From CAZJCK01 sp964544635 (GTDB taxonomy: Bacteria > Zixibacteria > MSB-5A5 > GN15 > FEB-12), in NCBI GenBank assembly GCA_964544635.1, contig CAZJCK010000023.1, positions 1 to 45,778 of the forward strand: 45,778 nucleotides of DNA, written 5' to 3'. Shown in pieces: positions 31,016 to 38,250 of this stretch (positions are counted from its first letter, which is position 1; each line of letters starts with the position of its first letter). Position numbers and translations under genes: made by a program. Below the pieces are notes generated by a model, which did not search any database, was not told where the DNA came from, and saw only the letters and a program-made list of their open reading frames with translations.

Positions 31016-33999
31016 TACGGCATCCCCGTATCCTGCACAATTGTATCAGCGGCAGCCTCAAGTTGTTTGAGCAGGCCGGCGGCCTCGCGGTCGCCGGGAT
31101 TCACCTCGAGCCACTCGGTCAGGCGCCGGTGTAAACCGGAAAACTGGCGTTGCGAGATATACAGGCGGACCAGTTCATCGAAGGCGGGTCGAAAGTTCGG
31201 ATTGTCGATCAGTATTGTCTCGAGGACGCGCTCTGCGGCGGAGACACTGTCGACGGCGCGGTAGGCGCGGGCCAGGTAGAGTTGCATCTGGCGCCGGTCA
31301 CCGTACTGCACCGTGTCGATGAGCGCGGCCAGCTGATCGATCCGGCGGCTCCGTTCGTAGATGGTCGCGACGAAGTCGACCAGGTTGTCGGCCTGCGGCA
31401 ACAGCTTCACACCGTACAAGCCCAGTCGTTCGGCCTTGTCATACTCTTCGGCGCGACGGAGGGCATCCCCGACCCGAATAATGCCGCTGGCATAGTTGTT
31501 GGTCAGGCGATGCGCCGTTTCGGTCTTGTAGACATCGGGGTTGTTCAGACTGCGGCCCTGGAATTCCGTCATGAAATAGTCGTAGGCTTCGGGCAAGGCG
31601 ACGCGCAGGCCCTTCGGGTCCTCGGTCAGCCGCCACATCAGGCCGTTCAGTTCACACAGGGTGTCGAGCGACTGGCCGCGGAAACGGCGCACACCGCTGC
31701 CGGACGTAACCGCGAAGTGGATCGGGATCTCCCCGAGGTGCTGCATGATGAGGGCGTCGACCACCTGATCGGCGATGCGGTGCACGACACCGTTCTGGTC
31801 ACGGTAGGGGCGCAGCGCCTTAATCTGTTCGTCGGTCCAGCCGAGTTCCAATCCCATGTAGTCGCGGATCTGCCACACGTACCAGTGCGTGTTGGCCAGC
31901 GACAGGTTTACGCAGCGAACATCGGTGCGCACCTTGTACACTTCCTGGAGCGCCCAGACGGGAAAGGTATCGTTGTCGCCGGAGGTGAACATGATGGCGT
32001 TGGGGTCGCATGAGTGGAGAAGGTTGTGGGCATAGTCGTAGGGTATGAAGTTCCCCGAGCGATCGGCGTAGTGATAGTTGTTGGCGAGGGCGTAGACCGG
32101 TGACAGGAACAGCACCAGCGATGCATACACGGCAATCTTCTGCAGACCGGGGCTTGACTTTTGGAGAGCGTCGCGCAGGGCCTGAACCAGCGCCGTCAGG
32201 CCCAGGCCGATAGCCAGGCCGAAGAAGACAAAGCCGGGGGTGAAGAAATAGTCCCGATCGCGCACCTCGAGGTAATCGCGGGGATCGACATCAGTCCGGG
32301 TACCGTCGGCGAAGTTCATATACAGGACCAGGCCCACCGTACATATGAGGATGAGCACCGCCAGCGGCAGGCCAAAACGCGGGCGCCGCCGGATTATCTC
32401 CCACAAACCGAACAGCCCGATCAGGAAGGGGATGATAAAGCGGGTCTGGTTCAAACCGTACTGTTCCTGGAAAAAGCCCCAAAGCCCCATACGCCGGTGA
32501 TCACCGAACTGGTTTTCCCACTCGCCGCGCCGCTCGAACATGCGCTCGATCATCGACTCCGAGCCGTACTGTTTGCGCTCGAGGTAATTGATGGTAGCGG
32601 TGAAACTCTCCGATGGGTTGTTTTCATTGATGGTCGGATGCTGGGCCGAGCGGATGGGTATGAACAGGTGCACGGAAAAGCCGAGTGCGGAAACGACGAG
32701 TATCATGAGAGCGGTACGCCATCCCGACATGCGAAAGCCTGGGCCCATGATAAGCAGCGCGACCAGCGCGGTGGCAAAGCCCCAGAACAGTTCATAGATA
32801 CCGAGCATGACCAGCGCCACGCCGACAGTAGCGGCGAGGCTGGTCCAGACCAGGTAGCGCCAGATGGCGAAAACAACAACAGCCATCAGGAAGGCACTGA
32901 CGATCAGAAACGGTATGTAGCCCTTGATCGTGAAGGTGGCGGCGACCATGAAGGCAGCGACGGCGATGAAGCCGGCGGCAGTGATGTAGTCCCGGCCCAC
33001 ATCGGTGCGTTTTGACGGCGGACCGTGCGTGTATCCGGCCCAGGCGGCGAAGGCGAGCAGGGCGACGAAGGCAGCGATGCTCAGGATCGAGAGAACCGAT
33101 GCAATGCCGCCGCCCAGCGGGTCACCGGGCAGGACGGTATTCAGCGCCGGAACGATGATCGGCAGGGCCGCGACAATCATGACACCGGCCACGAAGATGT
33201 GGAGTCGCGCGATGGCGTCGAAGGAAAAAATGTAGAACAGGTATATCAGCAGCACGATGAAAACCGGTAGATAAAACGGTACCTCGCCGGGGCGTGAAGA
33301 CATGGCGAAGATGAGGTACAACTCCAGGGCGAAGAAGATACCCATGAGATACCAGACCCAGGAAGGAGCATCGCGCTTGATCAGGAAGTACAGTACTGCC
33401 ACCGGCACTACCAGGAACGTCGCCATGTGTACGCCGATACCGATGAACGAGAGGAAAAAGACCAGCAGCATGAGTCGTTGTGACTCGAGGCTGCCCCGCT
33501 TTTCCCAGGCACGGATGGAGAGCCAGAAGATGGCGGTCATCAGGAGCATCGACATGCCGTACACTTCCGCCTCGACCGAGTTGTTCCAGTTGGTCAGGCT
33601 GAGGGCAGCGAGGAGAGCGCCGGATGCGGCGCCGGCATGAATCAGCAGGTTGCTGATATTGTCGCGCACATCACCGTACCAGAGCACAAGGATCCGTCGG
33701 CCGGTCAAGTAGAGGAACAGGGCGGCGAAAGAGGAGCAGACCACCGAGAGGAGGTTGATGCGCACCGCCGGATCATCGGCAATCGGCAGCATACTGAAGA
33801 GTCGGGCGCCCAGCACGTACAGCGGTGTACCGGGCGGGTGAGGGATGCCGAGGGTGTAGCCAGCGGCGATGAACTCACCGCAATCCCAGAATGAGATGGT
33901 TGGCGCCTTGGTGAGGTAGTATACCACAAACGCGATCAACCAGACGAGCGCGCCGGTGATGATCGTCGCGGGTTGTATAGGTCGATCCTGTTGGTTCAT
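31015..33999 (-). CDS. DUF2723 membrane protein, probable protein O-mannosyltransferase-like, with C-terminal TPRs
   Basis: About 994 residues. The first membrane segment leads into FWDCGEFIAAG and GIPHPPGTPLYVLGARLFS, the unmistakable opening of the DUF2723 family, in which the acidic residues resemble the catalytic loop of GT-C protein mannosyltransferases. About a dozen further helices run to residue 640. A soluble domain follows (NAIMFTSGDNDTFPVWALQE is conserved), then TPR-like helices near the C-terminus (RAEEYDKAERLGLYGVKLLP, HRRLTEWLEVNPGDREAAGL). FCB bacteria often carry this gene with surface-protein glycosylation. ATG 33999 follows GAGGGA; a GTG at 34008 is an alternative. It is the first gene after the promoter near 34060, thus the head of the glycan operon. 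Confidence 0.92.
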   Translation of the reverse strand: MNQQDRPIQPATIITGALVWLIAFVVYYLTKAPTISFWDCGEFIAAGYTLGIPHPPGTPLYVLGARLFSMLPIADDPAVRINLLSVVCSSFAALFLYLTGRRILVLWYGDVRDNISNLLIHAGAASGALLAALSLTNWNNSVEAEVYGMSMLLMTAIFWLSIRAWEKRGSLESQRLMLLVFFLSFIGIGVHMATFLVVPVAVLYFLIKRDAPSWVWYLMGIFFALELYLIFAMSSRPGEVPFYLPVFIVLLIYLFYIFSFDAIARLHIFVAGVMIVAALPIIVPALNTVLPGDPLGGGIASVLSILSIAAFVALLAFAAWAGYTHGPPSKRTDVGRDYITAAGFIAVAAFMVAATFTIKGYIPFLIVSAFLMAVVVFAIWRYLVWTSLAATVGVALVMLGIYELFWGFATALVALLIMGPGFRMSGWRTALMILVVSALGFSVHLFIPIRSAQHPTINENNPSESFTATINYLERKQYGSESMIERMFERRGEWENQFGDHRRMGLWGFFQEQYGLNQTRFIIPFLIGLFGLWEIIRRRPRFGLPLAVLILICTVGLVLYMNFADGTRTDVDPRDYLEVRDRDYFFTPGFVFFGLAIGLGLTALVQALRDALQKSSPGLQKIAVYASLVLFLSPVYALANNYHYADRSGNFIPYDYAHNLLHSCDPNAIMFTSGDNDTFPVWALQEVYKVRTDVRCVNLSLANTHWYVWQIRDYMGLELGWTDEQIKALRPYRDQNGVVHRIADQVVDALIMQHLGEIPIHFAVTSGSGVRRFRGQSLDTLCELNGLMWRLTEDPKGLRVALPEAYDYFMTEFQGRSLNNPDVYKTETAHRLTNNYASGIIRVGDALRRAEEYDKAERLGLYGVKLLPQADNLVDFVATIYERSRRIDQLAALIDTVQYGDRRQMQLYLARAYRAVDSVSAAERVLETILIDNPNFRPAFDELVRLYISQRQFSGLHRRLTEWLEVNPGDREAAGLLKQLEAAADTIVQDTGMP

Positions 34000-34050
34000 G
34001 TCCCTCACGCTTGTTAGTGCACGGATTCCCTTGCCGAATTCAAGGCAGGA

Positions 34051-34078
34051 AAGATAAGCGATATTGTGCGGCTGTCCA
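34051..34078 (-). promoter_or_regulatory. Candidate promoter of the glycan operon
   Basis: Reading leftward, TGGACA (complement of 34073-34078) and TATCTT (complement of 34051-34056) are 16 bp apart. The same -10 and spacing occur at 11651-11678. The start site would fall near 34044, about 40 bp before the DUF2723 ATG. Confidence 0.5.
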
Positions 34079-34091
34079 GTTTGTTTTGATC

Positions 34092-34119
34092 AAAAAGGCC
34101 GCCCAAATCTGTCGTGGCC
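34092..34119 (-). terminator. Weak possible terminator after nusB
   Basis: Reading leftward, GGCC (34119-34116) can pair with GGCC (34100-34097), followed by TTTTT (34096-34092). Only four continuous pairs form, with a 15-base loop, so it is weak. It is the only hairpin-plus-T element between nusB and the glycan operon promoter; some read-through into the next operon is possible. Confidence 0.3.
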
Positions 34120-34125
34120 AAGCAG

Positions 34126-34554
34126 TTACCGATTATCGGCGGGAGTCGACTGTTTCACGAACGTATCCAGCAAAGCGTTGACGAACGAGGGCGAATCAGG
34201 CGTGGAGTAAAGCTTGGCCAGTTCGATTGCCTCGTTGATGGCTACTTTGGTGGGAATATCGGCGCGCTGGGTCAGTTCCGTGAGTGCCAGGCGCAGGATA
34301 ATGCGGTCGAGCAGGGCGATTCGCTCCAGTTCCCAGTTACGGGCGAGTCGCTTGATATGGTCGTCGGCAGTCTCCTGATAACTTCGGACCTGGCCGAACA
34401 GCTCCTCGGCGAAGGCGCGGTTTTTCTCGACCAGCTCTTCTTCATTGAGAAGCTGGTCGAGGGTTTCCTTCGGGTTTTCCTGCCCGGTGGCCACGGCATA
34501 GAGAGCGCGCAGCACAACATCGCGGGCACGGCGGCGGGGGGCGGCTTTGGCCAT
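34126..34554 (-). CDS. nusB: Transcription antitermination factor NusB
   Basis: A 142-residue all-helical RNA-binding protein, which with NusE/S10 binds boxA RNA in antitermination of rRNA transcription. RRRARDVVLRALYAV opens the first helix with the Arg-rich RNA-contact region; LLDRIILRLALTEL, PTKVAINEAIELAKLYS and FVNALLDTFVK are the diagnostic C-terminal blocks. Length is normal. The ATG overlaps the ribH stop by one base (TGATG), the usual ribH-nusB arrangement. It closes the riboflavin operon, so its expression is also subject to the FMN riboswitch unless an internal promoter exists. Confidence 0.95.
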   Translation of the reverse strand: MAKAAPRRRARDVVLRALYAVATGQENPKETLDQLLNEEELVEKNRAFAEELFGQVRSYQETADDHIKRLARNWELERIALLDRIILRLALTELTQRADIPTKVAINEAIELAKLYSTPDSPSFVNALLDTFVKQSTPADNR

Positions 34555-35024
34555 CAACCGATCACCTTGTACAGATTGACCATTTCAATGGCCGACACGG
34601 CGGCATCCCAGCCCTTGTTACCGGCCTTGGTGCCGGCACGCTCGATAGCCTGCTCCAGGGTGTCAGTGGTGATGACGCCGAACAGCACCGGAATACCGCT
34701 GTCGAGACTGATCCGGGCGATCCCCTTGGCGGCCTCGGCGGCAATGTACTCGAAGTGCGGGGTGTCGCCACGGATGACGGCGCCAAGGCAAATGACGGCG
34801 TCGTAGCCGCCCTTGTGCACGAGGCGGGACGCGGCGTAAGGGATTTCAAACGATCCCGGCACCCAGGCAACGTCGATATTCTTCGCGTCGCCGTTGTGGC
34901 GGACGATGCAGTCAATGGCGCCATCGAGCAGCTTCTCGGTCAGGAAGTGATTGAAGCGGCTGGCAACGATGCCAATCTTCAGCCCGGAAGCATCCAGTTT
35001 TCCTTCAAAACGTGTATACGACAT
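34554..35024 (-). CDS. ribH: 6,7-dimethyl-8-ribityllumazine synthase
   Basis: A 156-residue enzyme that condenses 5-amino-6-ribitylaminouracil with dihydroxybutanone phosphate, the penultimate riboflavin step. IGIVASRFNHFLTEKLLDGA holds the phenylalanine that stacks on the substrate; WVPGSFEIPYAASRL, ICLGAVIRGDTPHFEYIAAE (with catalytic His) and VLFGVITTDTLEQAIERAG are complete family blocks. Members assemble as pentamers or icosahedral shells. GGAGAG lies eight bases before the ATG. It follows ribBA by 15 bp and precedes nusB. Confidence 0.97.
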   Translation of the reverse strand: MSYTRFEGKLDASGLKIGIVASRFNHFLTEKLLDGAIDCIVRHNGDAKNIDVAWVPGSFEIPYAASRLVHKGGYDAVICLGAVIRGDTPHFEYIAAEAAKGIARISLDSGIPVLFGVITTDTLEQAIERAGTKAGNKGWDAAVSAIEMVNLYKVIG

Positions 35025-35039
35025 ATATCTCTCTCCGGC

Positions 35040-36254
35040 TTAGAGCATGGTAAGCAGGTGCCCCAGCTTGTCTTTCTTGGTTTGGAGGTAGCGAGCGTTG
35101 TGACGGCTCGGTTCGATTTCGAGCGGCAGACGTTCGACGATGCGCAGGCCATGGCCGTCGAGGCCGATCACCTTCTTCGGGTTGTTTGTGAGCAGGCGGA
35201 TGTCGGTGAGGCCGAGATCGACGAGGATCTGGGCGCCGACACCATAGTCGCGCAGGTCCGGCTTGAAACCGAGTTCGACGTTGGCCTCAACGGTATCGGC
35301 GCCCTTGTCCTGCAGCGAGTACGCCAGGATTTTATTGGCCAGACCGATGCCGCGTCCTTCCTGGCGCATGTAGAGGACGATACCCTCTCCCTCGGCCTCG
35401 ATCATTCGCAGCGCCGCGTGCAGCTGGTCGCCGCAATCGCAGCGGCAGGAACCGAGGACATCACCGGTCAGGCAGGAGGAGTGCACGCGAACCAAAACGT
35501 TCTTCTTGTTCCTGACGTCGCCCTTGATGATAGCGAGGTGGTGGTGATCGTCGATGTCGGAGCGATACAGGTGCAGCTTGAAGTCGCCGAACCTGGTGGG
35601 GAAGTCAACGCTGGCCAGTTTGTGCACGAGTTTTTCGTTGTTGCGACGGTACTCGATGAGATCGGCGATAGTAATAAGTTTCAAGCCGTGCTTCCGTGCG
35701 AAACCCGAAAGTGCCGGCACTCGCGCCATGGAACCGTCGTCATCCATAATCTCACACAGCACACCGACCGGCTTGAAGCCGGCGAGGCGGGCAAGGTCGG
35801 ACGAGGCCTCGGTATGGCCGGCGCGCGACAGAACGCCGCCACGAACCGCCATGATGGGGAACACATGGCCGGGGCGGGCAAGATCGTCGGGACGCGTCTT
35901 CTCGGCGGCAAGGGCGGCGATGGTAATGGCGCGGTCGTGGGCCGAAATACCGGTGGTCGTCCCCTCGGTAGCGTCGACCGACACTGTGAACCTGGTGCCG
36001 AGTTTGGCGGTGTTGCGTTCCACCATCGGATTGAGATTGAGATGATCCATGCGCTCGGCGGTCAGGCTGACACAGACCAGACCGCGACCATGCATGGTAA
36101 AGAAGTTGACCCATTCGGGAGTGACGGCTTCGGCCGCCATGATCAGGTCGCCTTCGTTTTCCCTGTCTTCGTCGTCGACGACGATGACCGGACGTCCGGC
36201 CCGGATTTCGTCGATCGCCGATTCAACTGTATCGAAGCGTACTTCGTCGTTCAT
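35040..36254 (-). CDS. ribBA: Bifunctional DHBP synthase / GTP cyclohydrolase II
   Basis: About 404 residues, fusing two committed riboflavin enzymes. The N-terminal half makes 3,4-dihydroxy-2-butanone 4-phosphate from ribulose 5-phosphate (VIVVDDEDRENEGDLIMAAE is the metal-binding acidic loop; HTEASSDLARLAGFKPVGVL the second block). The C-terminal half opens GTP (VRVHSSCLTGDVLGSCRCDC supplies the zinc-binding cysteines; EGRGIGLANKI and DLGLTDIRLLTNNPKKVIGL follow). All key residues appear intact in both halves. ATG 36254 is preferred; an in-frame TTG at 36275 would overlap ribE. It sits between ribE and ribH. Confidence 0.96.
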   Translation of the reverse strand: MNDEVRFDTVESAIDEIRAGRPVIVVDDEDRENEGDLIMAAEAVTPEWVNFFTMHGRGLVCVSLTAERMDHLNLNPMVERNTAKLGTRFTVSVDATEGTTTGISAHDRAITIAALAAEKTRPDDLARPGHVFPIMAVRGGVLSRAGHTEASSDLARLAGFKPVGVLCEIMDDDGSMARVPALSGFARKHGLKLITIADLIEYRRNNEKLVHKLASVDFPTRFGDFKLHLYRSDIDDHHHLAIIKGDVRNKKNVLVRVHSSCLTGDVLGSCRCDCGDQLHAALRMIEAEGEGIVLYMRQEGRGIGLANKILAYSLQDKGADTVEANVELGFKPDLRDYGVGAQILVDLGLTDIRLLTNNPKKVIGLDGHGLRIVERLPLEIEPSRHNARYLQTKKDKLGHLLTML

Positions 36255-36255
36255 G

Positions 36256-36891
36256 CTACCATCCACTTCTTTCAAGTAACTCGCGGGTCACTTTTCCGCT
36301 TTCGCCGGAACGGTTCGCCTTGAGTATAAACTTACCAATCATATCGAATTCCAGGTTGACCCGGTCGTTGCCGGCCAGGTCTTTCAAATTTGTCTCGGCA
36401 ATTGTCAACGGGATCAGGTTGACGTCGAATCTTCCGGCGCTGCAGTTATTAATCGTGAGCGACACACCGTTGATGGCGATCGAACCTTTCTCGATGACGA
36501 GGCTGTCGTACCTGGCGTCATACCCACACTCGATTCGCAGCGATTCACCGACCGGCTCAACAGCAGAGATGCGCCCGACGGTATCGACGTGACCGGCGAC
36601 GAAATGGCCGCCGAGGCGGTCGCCGACGCGGAGGGCACGTTCGAGGTTGATACGGCTGCCGGTGCGGTAGTTGCCCAAAACCGTGCGGGCAAGGGTCTCC
36701 TGCGAGGCTTCGACAGTGAAGGTGGATTTGTCAAAGGTCACCACCGACAAGCAGGCGCCGTCGCAGGCGATCGACTCTCCGACGGTAAGTTGTTCGGCGA
36801 AAGAGGCGGCAGTGACAGTCATCACGCGATAGTTGCCGCGCGCTGTCAGGCGTTCGATAGTGCCGATGGTTTCGATCAGTCCGGTGAACAT
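36256..36891 (-). CDS. ribE: Riboflavin synthase, alpha chain
   Basis: A 211-residue enzyme that dismutates two lumazine molecules into riboflavin. It starts MFTGLIETIG as nearly all members do, which fixes the start at ATG 36891 with GGGAG about eight bases upstream; an upstream in-frame extension lies inside ribD. The two homologous lumazine-binding barrels each carry the pattern ESIACDGACLSVV and GSIAINGVSLTIN, and GHFVAGHVDTVGRI is conserved. The ATG comes one base after the ribD stop, and ribBA follows immediately. The family is called RibE or RibC in different species. Confidence 0.96.
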   Translation of the reverse strand: MFTGLIETIGTIERLTARGNYRVMTVTAASFAEQLTVGESIACDGACLSVVTFDKSTFTVEASQETLARTVLGNYRTGSRINLERALRVGDRLGGHFVAGHVDTVGRISAVEPVGESLRIECGYDARYDSLVIEKGSIAINGVSLTINNCSAGRFDVNLIPLTIAETNLKDLAGNDRVNLEFDMIGKFILKANRSGESGKVTRELLERSGW

Positions 36892-36892
36892 G

Positions 36893-37993
36893 TCAGTTCT
36901 CCCTCGGGAGGTAGCCGCTGACAATCATTTCGTTGCCGACGGCCTGGTACCGGGTATCACTGAGGGTGATGGCGCTGTCGATCCGTTCGATTCCGAGATC
37001 GGCGACACCGTCGATGCCGCGGCCGATGATCTTCGGTGCGACGAACTGAACATACTTGTGGGCCAGGCCCTGACGCAAAAAGGCGGTGTGCAGGGTAGCG
37101 CCTCCCTCGACCAGCAGCGCACGCATGCCGGCGTTGGCGGCATGGGCAATCAGGTCTTTCAGGGACGGATAGCCGTCTTCGCTCTCGAGTGTCCAAAACA
37201 CCAGATGAGATGTATCGCGACGTCTCTTCTGGAATCGTTCGATGGCGGTTCGGCTCGAGGCGACAATGGTCCGGCCATCCTCGTTGTCGAGCATCGAAAC
37301 GGTGTCGGGGAAATCCAGCGACGATGACGCCACAATGCGCCAGGGGTTATCCCCCTTGACATGGCGCACCGTCAGGGCCGGGTTGTCGATACGGACGGTA
37401 CCGCCGCCGACCACGACGGCATCGACTTCGGCACGCATGCGATGGGCTATTTTGCGCGACGCCTCCGAGGTGATCCACCTGGAATCGCCGGTACAGGTGG
37501 CAATGCGACCGTCGAGTGTCTGGGCCGACTTCAGGATGACGAAGGGCGTCCGATTCCGGCTGTAATGGAAGAAGATATCGTTTTGCAGCCGGGCGGCGGC
37601 ACCGAGCAGGCCGCTATTGACTTCGACGCCGGCCTCGCGGAGACGCCGGGCGCCGCGGCCGCGCACGCGGGGATCGGGGTCGCGGACGGCAAAAACGACA
37701 CGTGCAATCTTCGCTGCGATGATACGATCGGTGCAGGGACCGGTCCGCCCGGTGTGGCAGCACGGCTCAAGGGTGACATAGAGGGTCGCGCCCTTCGCTG
37801 CCGGGCCGGCCTGTTTGAGTGCGACAATCTCGGCGTGGTCGCTTCCGGCGCGCCGATGATACCCCTCACCGACAATCCTGCCGTTCTTGACAATGACGGC
37901 ACCGACGAGCGGATTCGGCCGGGTGGTGCCTCTCCCCTTTTCGGCGAGGTCGAGGGCGCGCTGCATATATTGCTTGTCCAATCCTGATATCAT
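36893..37993 (-). CDS. ribD: Bifunctional pyrimidine deaminase/reductase
   Basis: A 366-residue enzyme for the second and third pyrimidine steps of riboflavin synthesis. The N-terminal deaminase has the zinc site HAEIVALKQAG and TLEPCCHTGRTGPCTDRI; the C-terminal reductase has FVILKSAQTLDGRIATCTGD, SRWITSEASRK and LLVEGGATLHTAFL. Alignment by eye with E. coli RibD (MQDEYYMARAL) supports the start MISGLDKQYMQRAL at ATG 37993. That ATG directly touches the T-run of the leader terminator and has no ribosome binding site; ATG 37966 (MQRALDL) is an alternative. First gene of the riboswitch-controlled operon. Confidence 0.95.
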   Translation of the reverse strand: MISGLDKQYMQRALDLAEKGRGTTRPNPLVGAVIVKNGRIVGEGYHRRAGSDHAEIVALKQAGPAAKGATLYVTLEPCCHTGRTGPCTDRIIAAKIARVVFAVRDPDPRVRGRGARRLREAGVEVNSGLLGAAARLQNDIFFHYSRNRTPFVILKSAQTLDGRIATCTGDSRWITSEASRKIAHRMRAEVDAVVVGGGTVRIDNPALTVRHVKGDNPWRIVASSSLDFPDTVSMLDNEDGRTIVASSRTAIERFQKRRRDTSHLVFWTLESEDGYPSLKDLIAHAANAGMRALLVEGGATLHTAFLRQGLAHKYVQFVAPKIIGRGIDGVADLGIERIDSAITLSDTRYQAVGNEMIVSGYLPREN

Positions 37994-38020
37994 AAAAAAA
38001 TCCCGAACAGACGTCGGGAT
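37994..38020 (-). terminator. Transcription attenuator of the FMN riboswitch
   Basis: Reading leftward, ATCCCGA (38020-38014) pairs with TCGGGAT (38006-38000) around a seven-base loop, followed by TTTTTTT (38000-37994). It lies between the FMN aptamer and ribD and should be the expression platform: with FMN bound, transcription stops before ribD. The last T is next to the ribD ATG. Confidence 0.88.
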
Positions 38021-38036
38021 GCAGGCAGGCAGGCAG
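38021..38036. repeat. Four tandem GCAG units
   Basis: GCAG is repeated four times without interruption in the untranslated leader, between the aptamer and the attenuator. Tetranucleotide tracts of this length can slip, though four copies is few. Confidence 0.7.
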
Positions 38037-38056
38037 CCACAATAGACTGCGCCACC

Positions 38057-38172
38057 GTCTTCTCCCATCCGGACTATACCGTCGGCGCCTGAATTACACA
38101 GGCTCAACGCGACACGTATCGCGTTCGCGGGCTTTCACCGCCGGTTGAGGAATTGCGCCTCACCCCGAAGAC
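38057..38172 (-). promoter_or_regulatory. FMN riboswitch (RFN element)
   Basis: Reading leftward, GTCTTCGGGG (from 38172) starts the aptamer and GTATAGTCCGGATGGGAGAAG ends it, with AACCGGCGGTGAAAGCCCGCG in the core; parts of these match the conserved RFN blocks directly. The P1 helix is GTCTTC (38172-38167) with GAAGAC (38062-38057). It senses flavin mononucleotide and represses the riboflavin operon through the attenuator at 37994-38020. The AT-rich stretch 38173-38249 upstream must contain the promoter, but no clear -35/-10 pair was found. Confidence 0.95.
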
Positions 38173-38230
38173 TGGTCGTCAACTTATATTCACTTGTCAG
38201 AAGAATATACGAAAAAAATGACGGCGCGCA

Positions 38231-38250
38231 ATGGTGATTTTTTTCACCAT
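38231..38250. terminator. Hairpin at the end of the hybrid kinase gene
   Basis: ATGGTGA (38231-38237) and TCACCAT (38244-38250) form a perfect stem around TTTTTT. Reading leftward, a run of seven T comes 12 bases later (38218-38212), further than in a normal terminator. It may still mark the end of the sensory operon. Confidence 0.4.

Noticed and set aside
29912..31264. A 450-codon rightward frame opposite the GT4 gene
   Set aside because: The opposite strand encodes a complete, motif-bearing glycosyltransferase; the rightward frame has no family features or ribosome binding site.
34755..36323. A 522-codon rightward frame opposite ribH and ribBA
   Set aside because: It lies opposite two well-matched riboflavin enzymes and continues across their gene boundary, so it is an antisense shadow.
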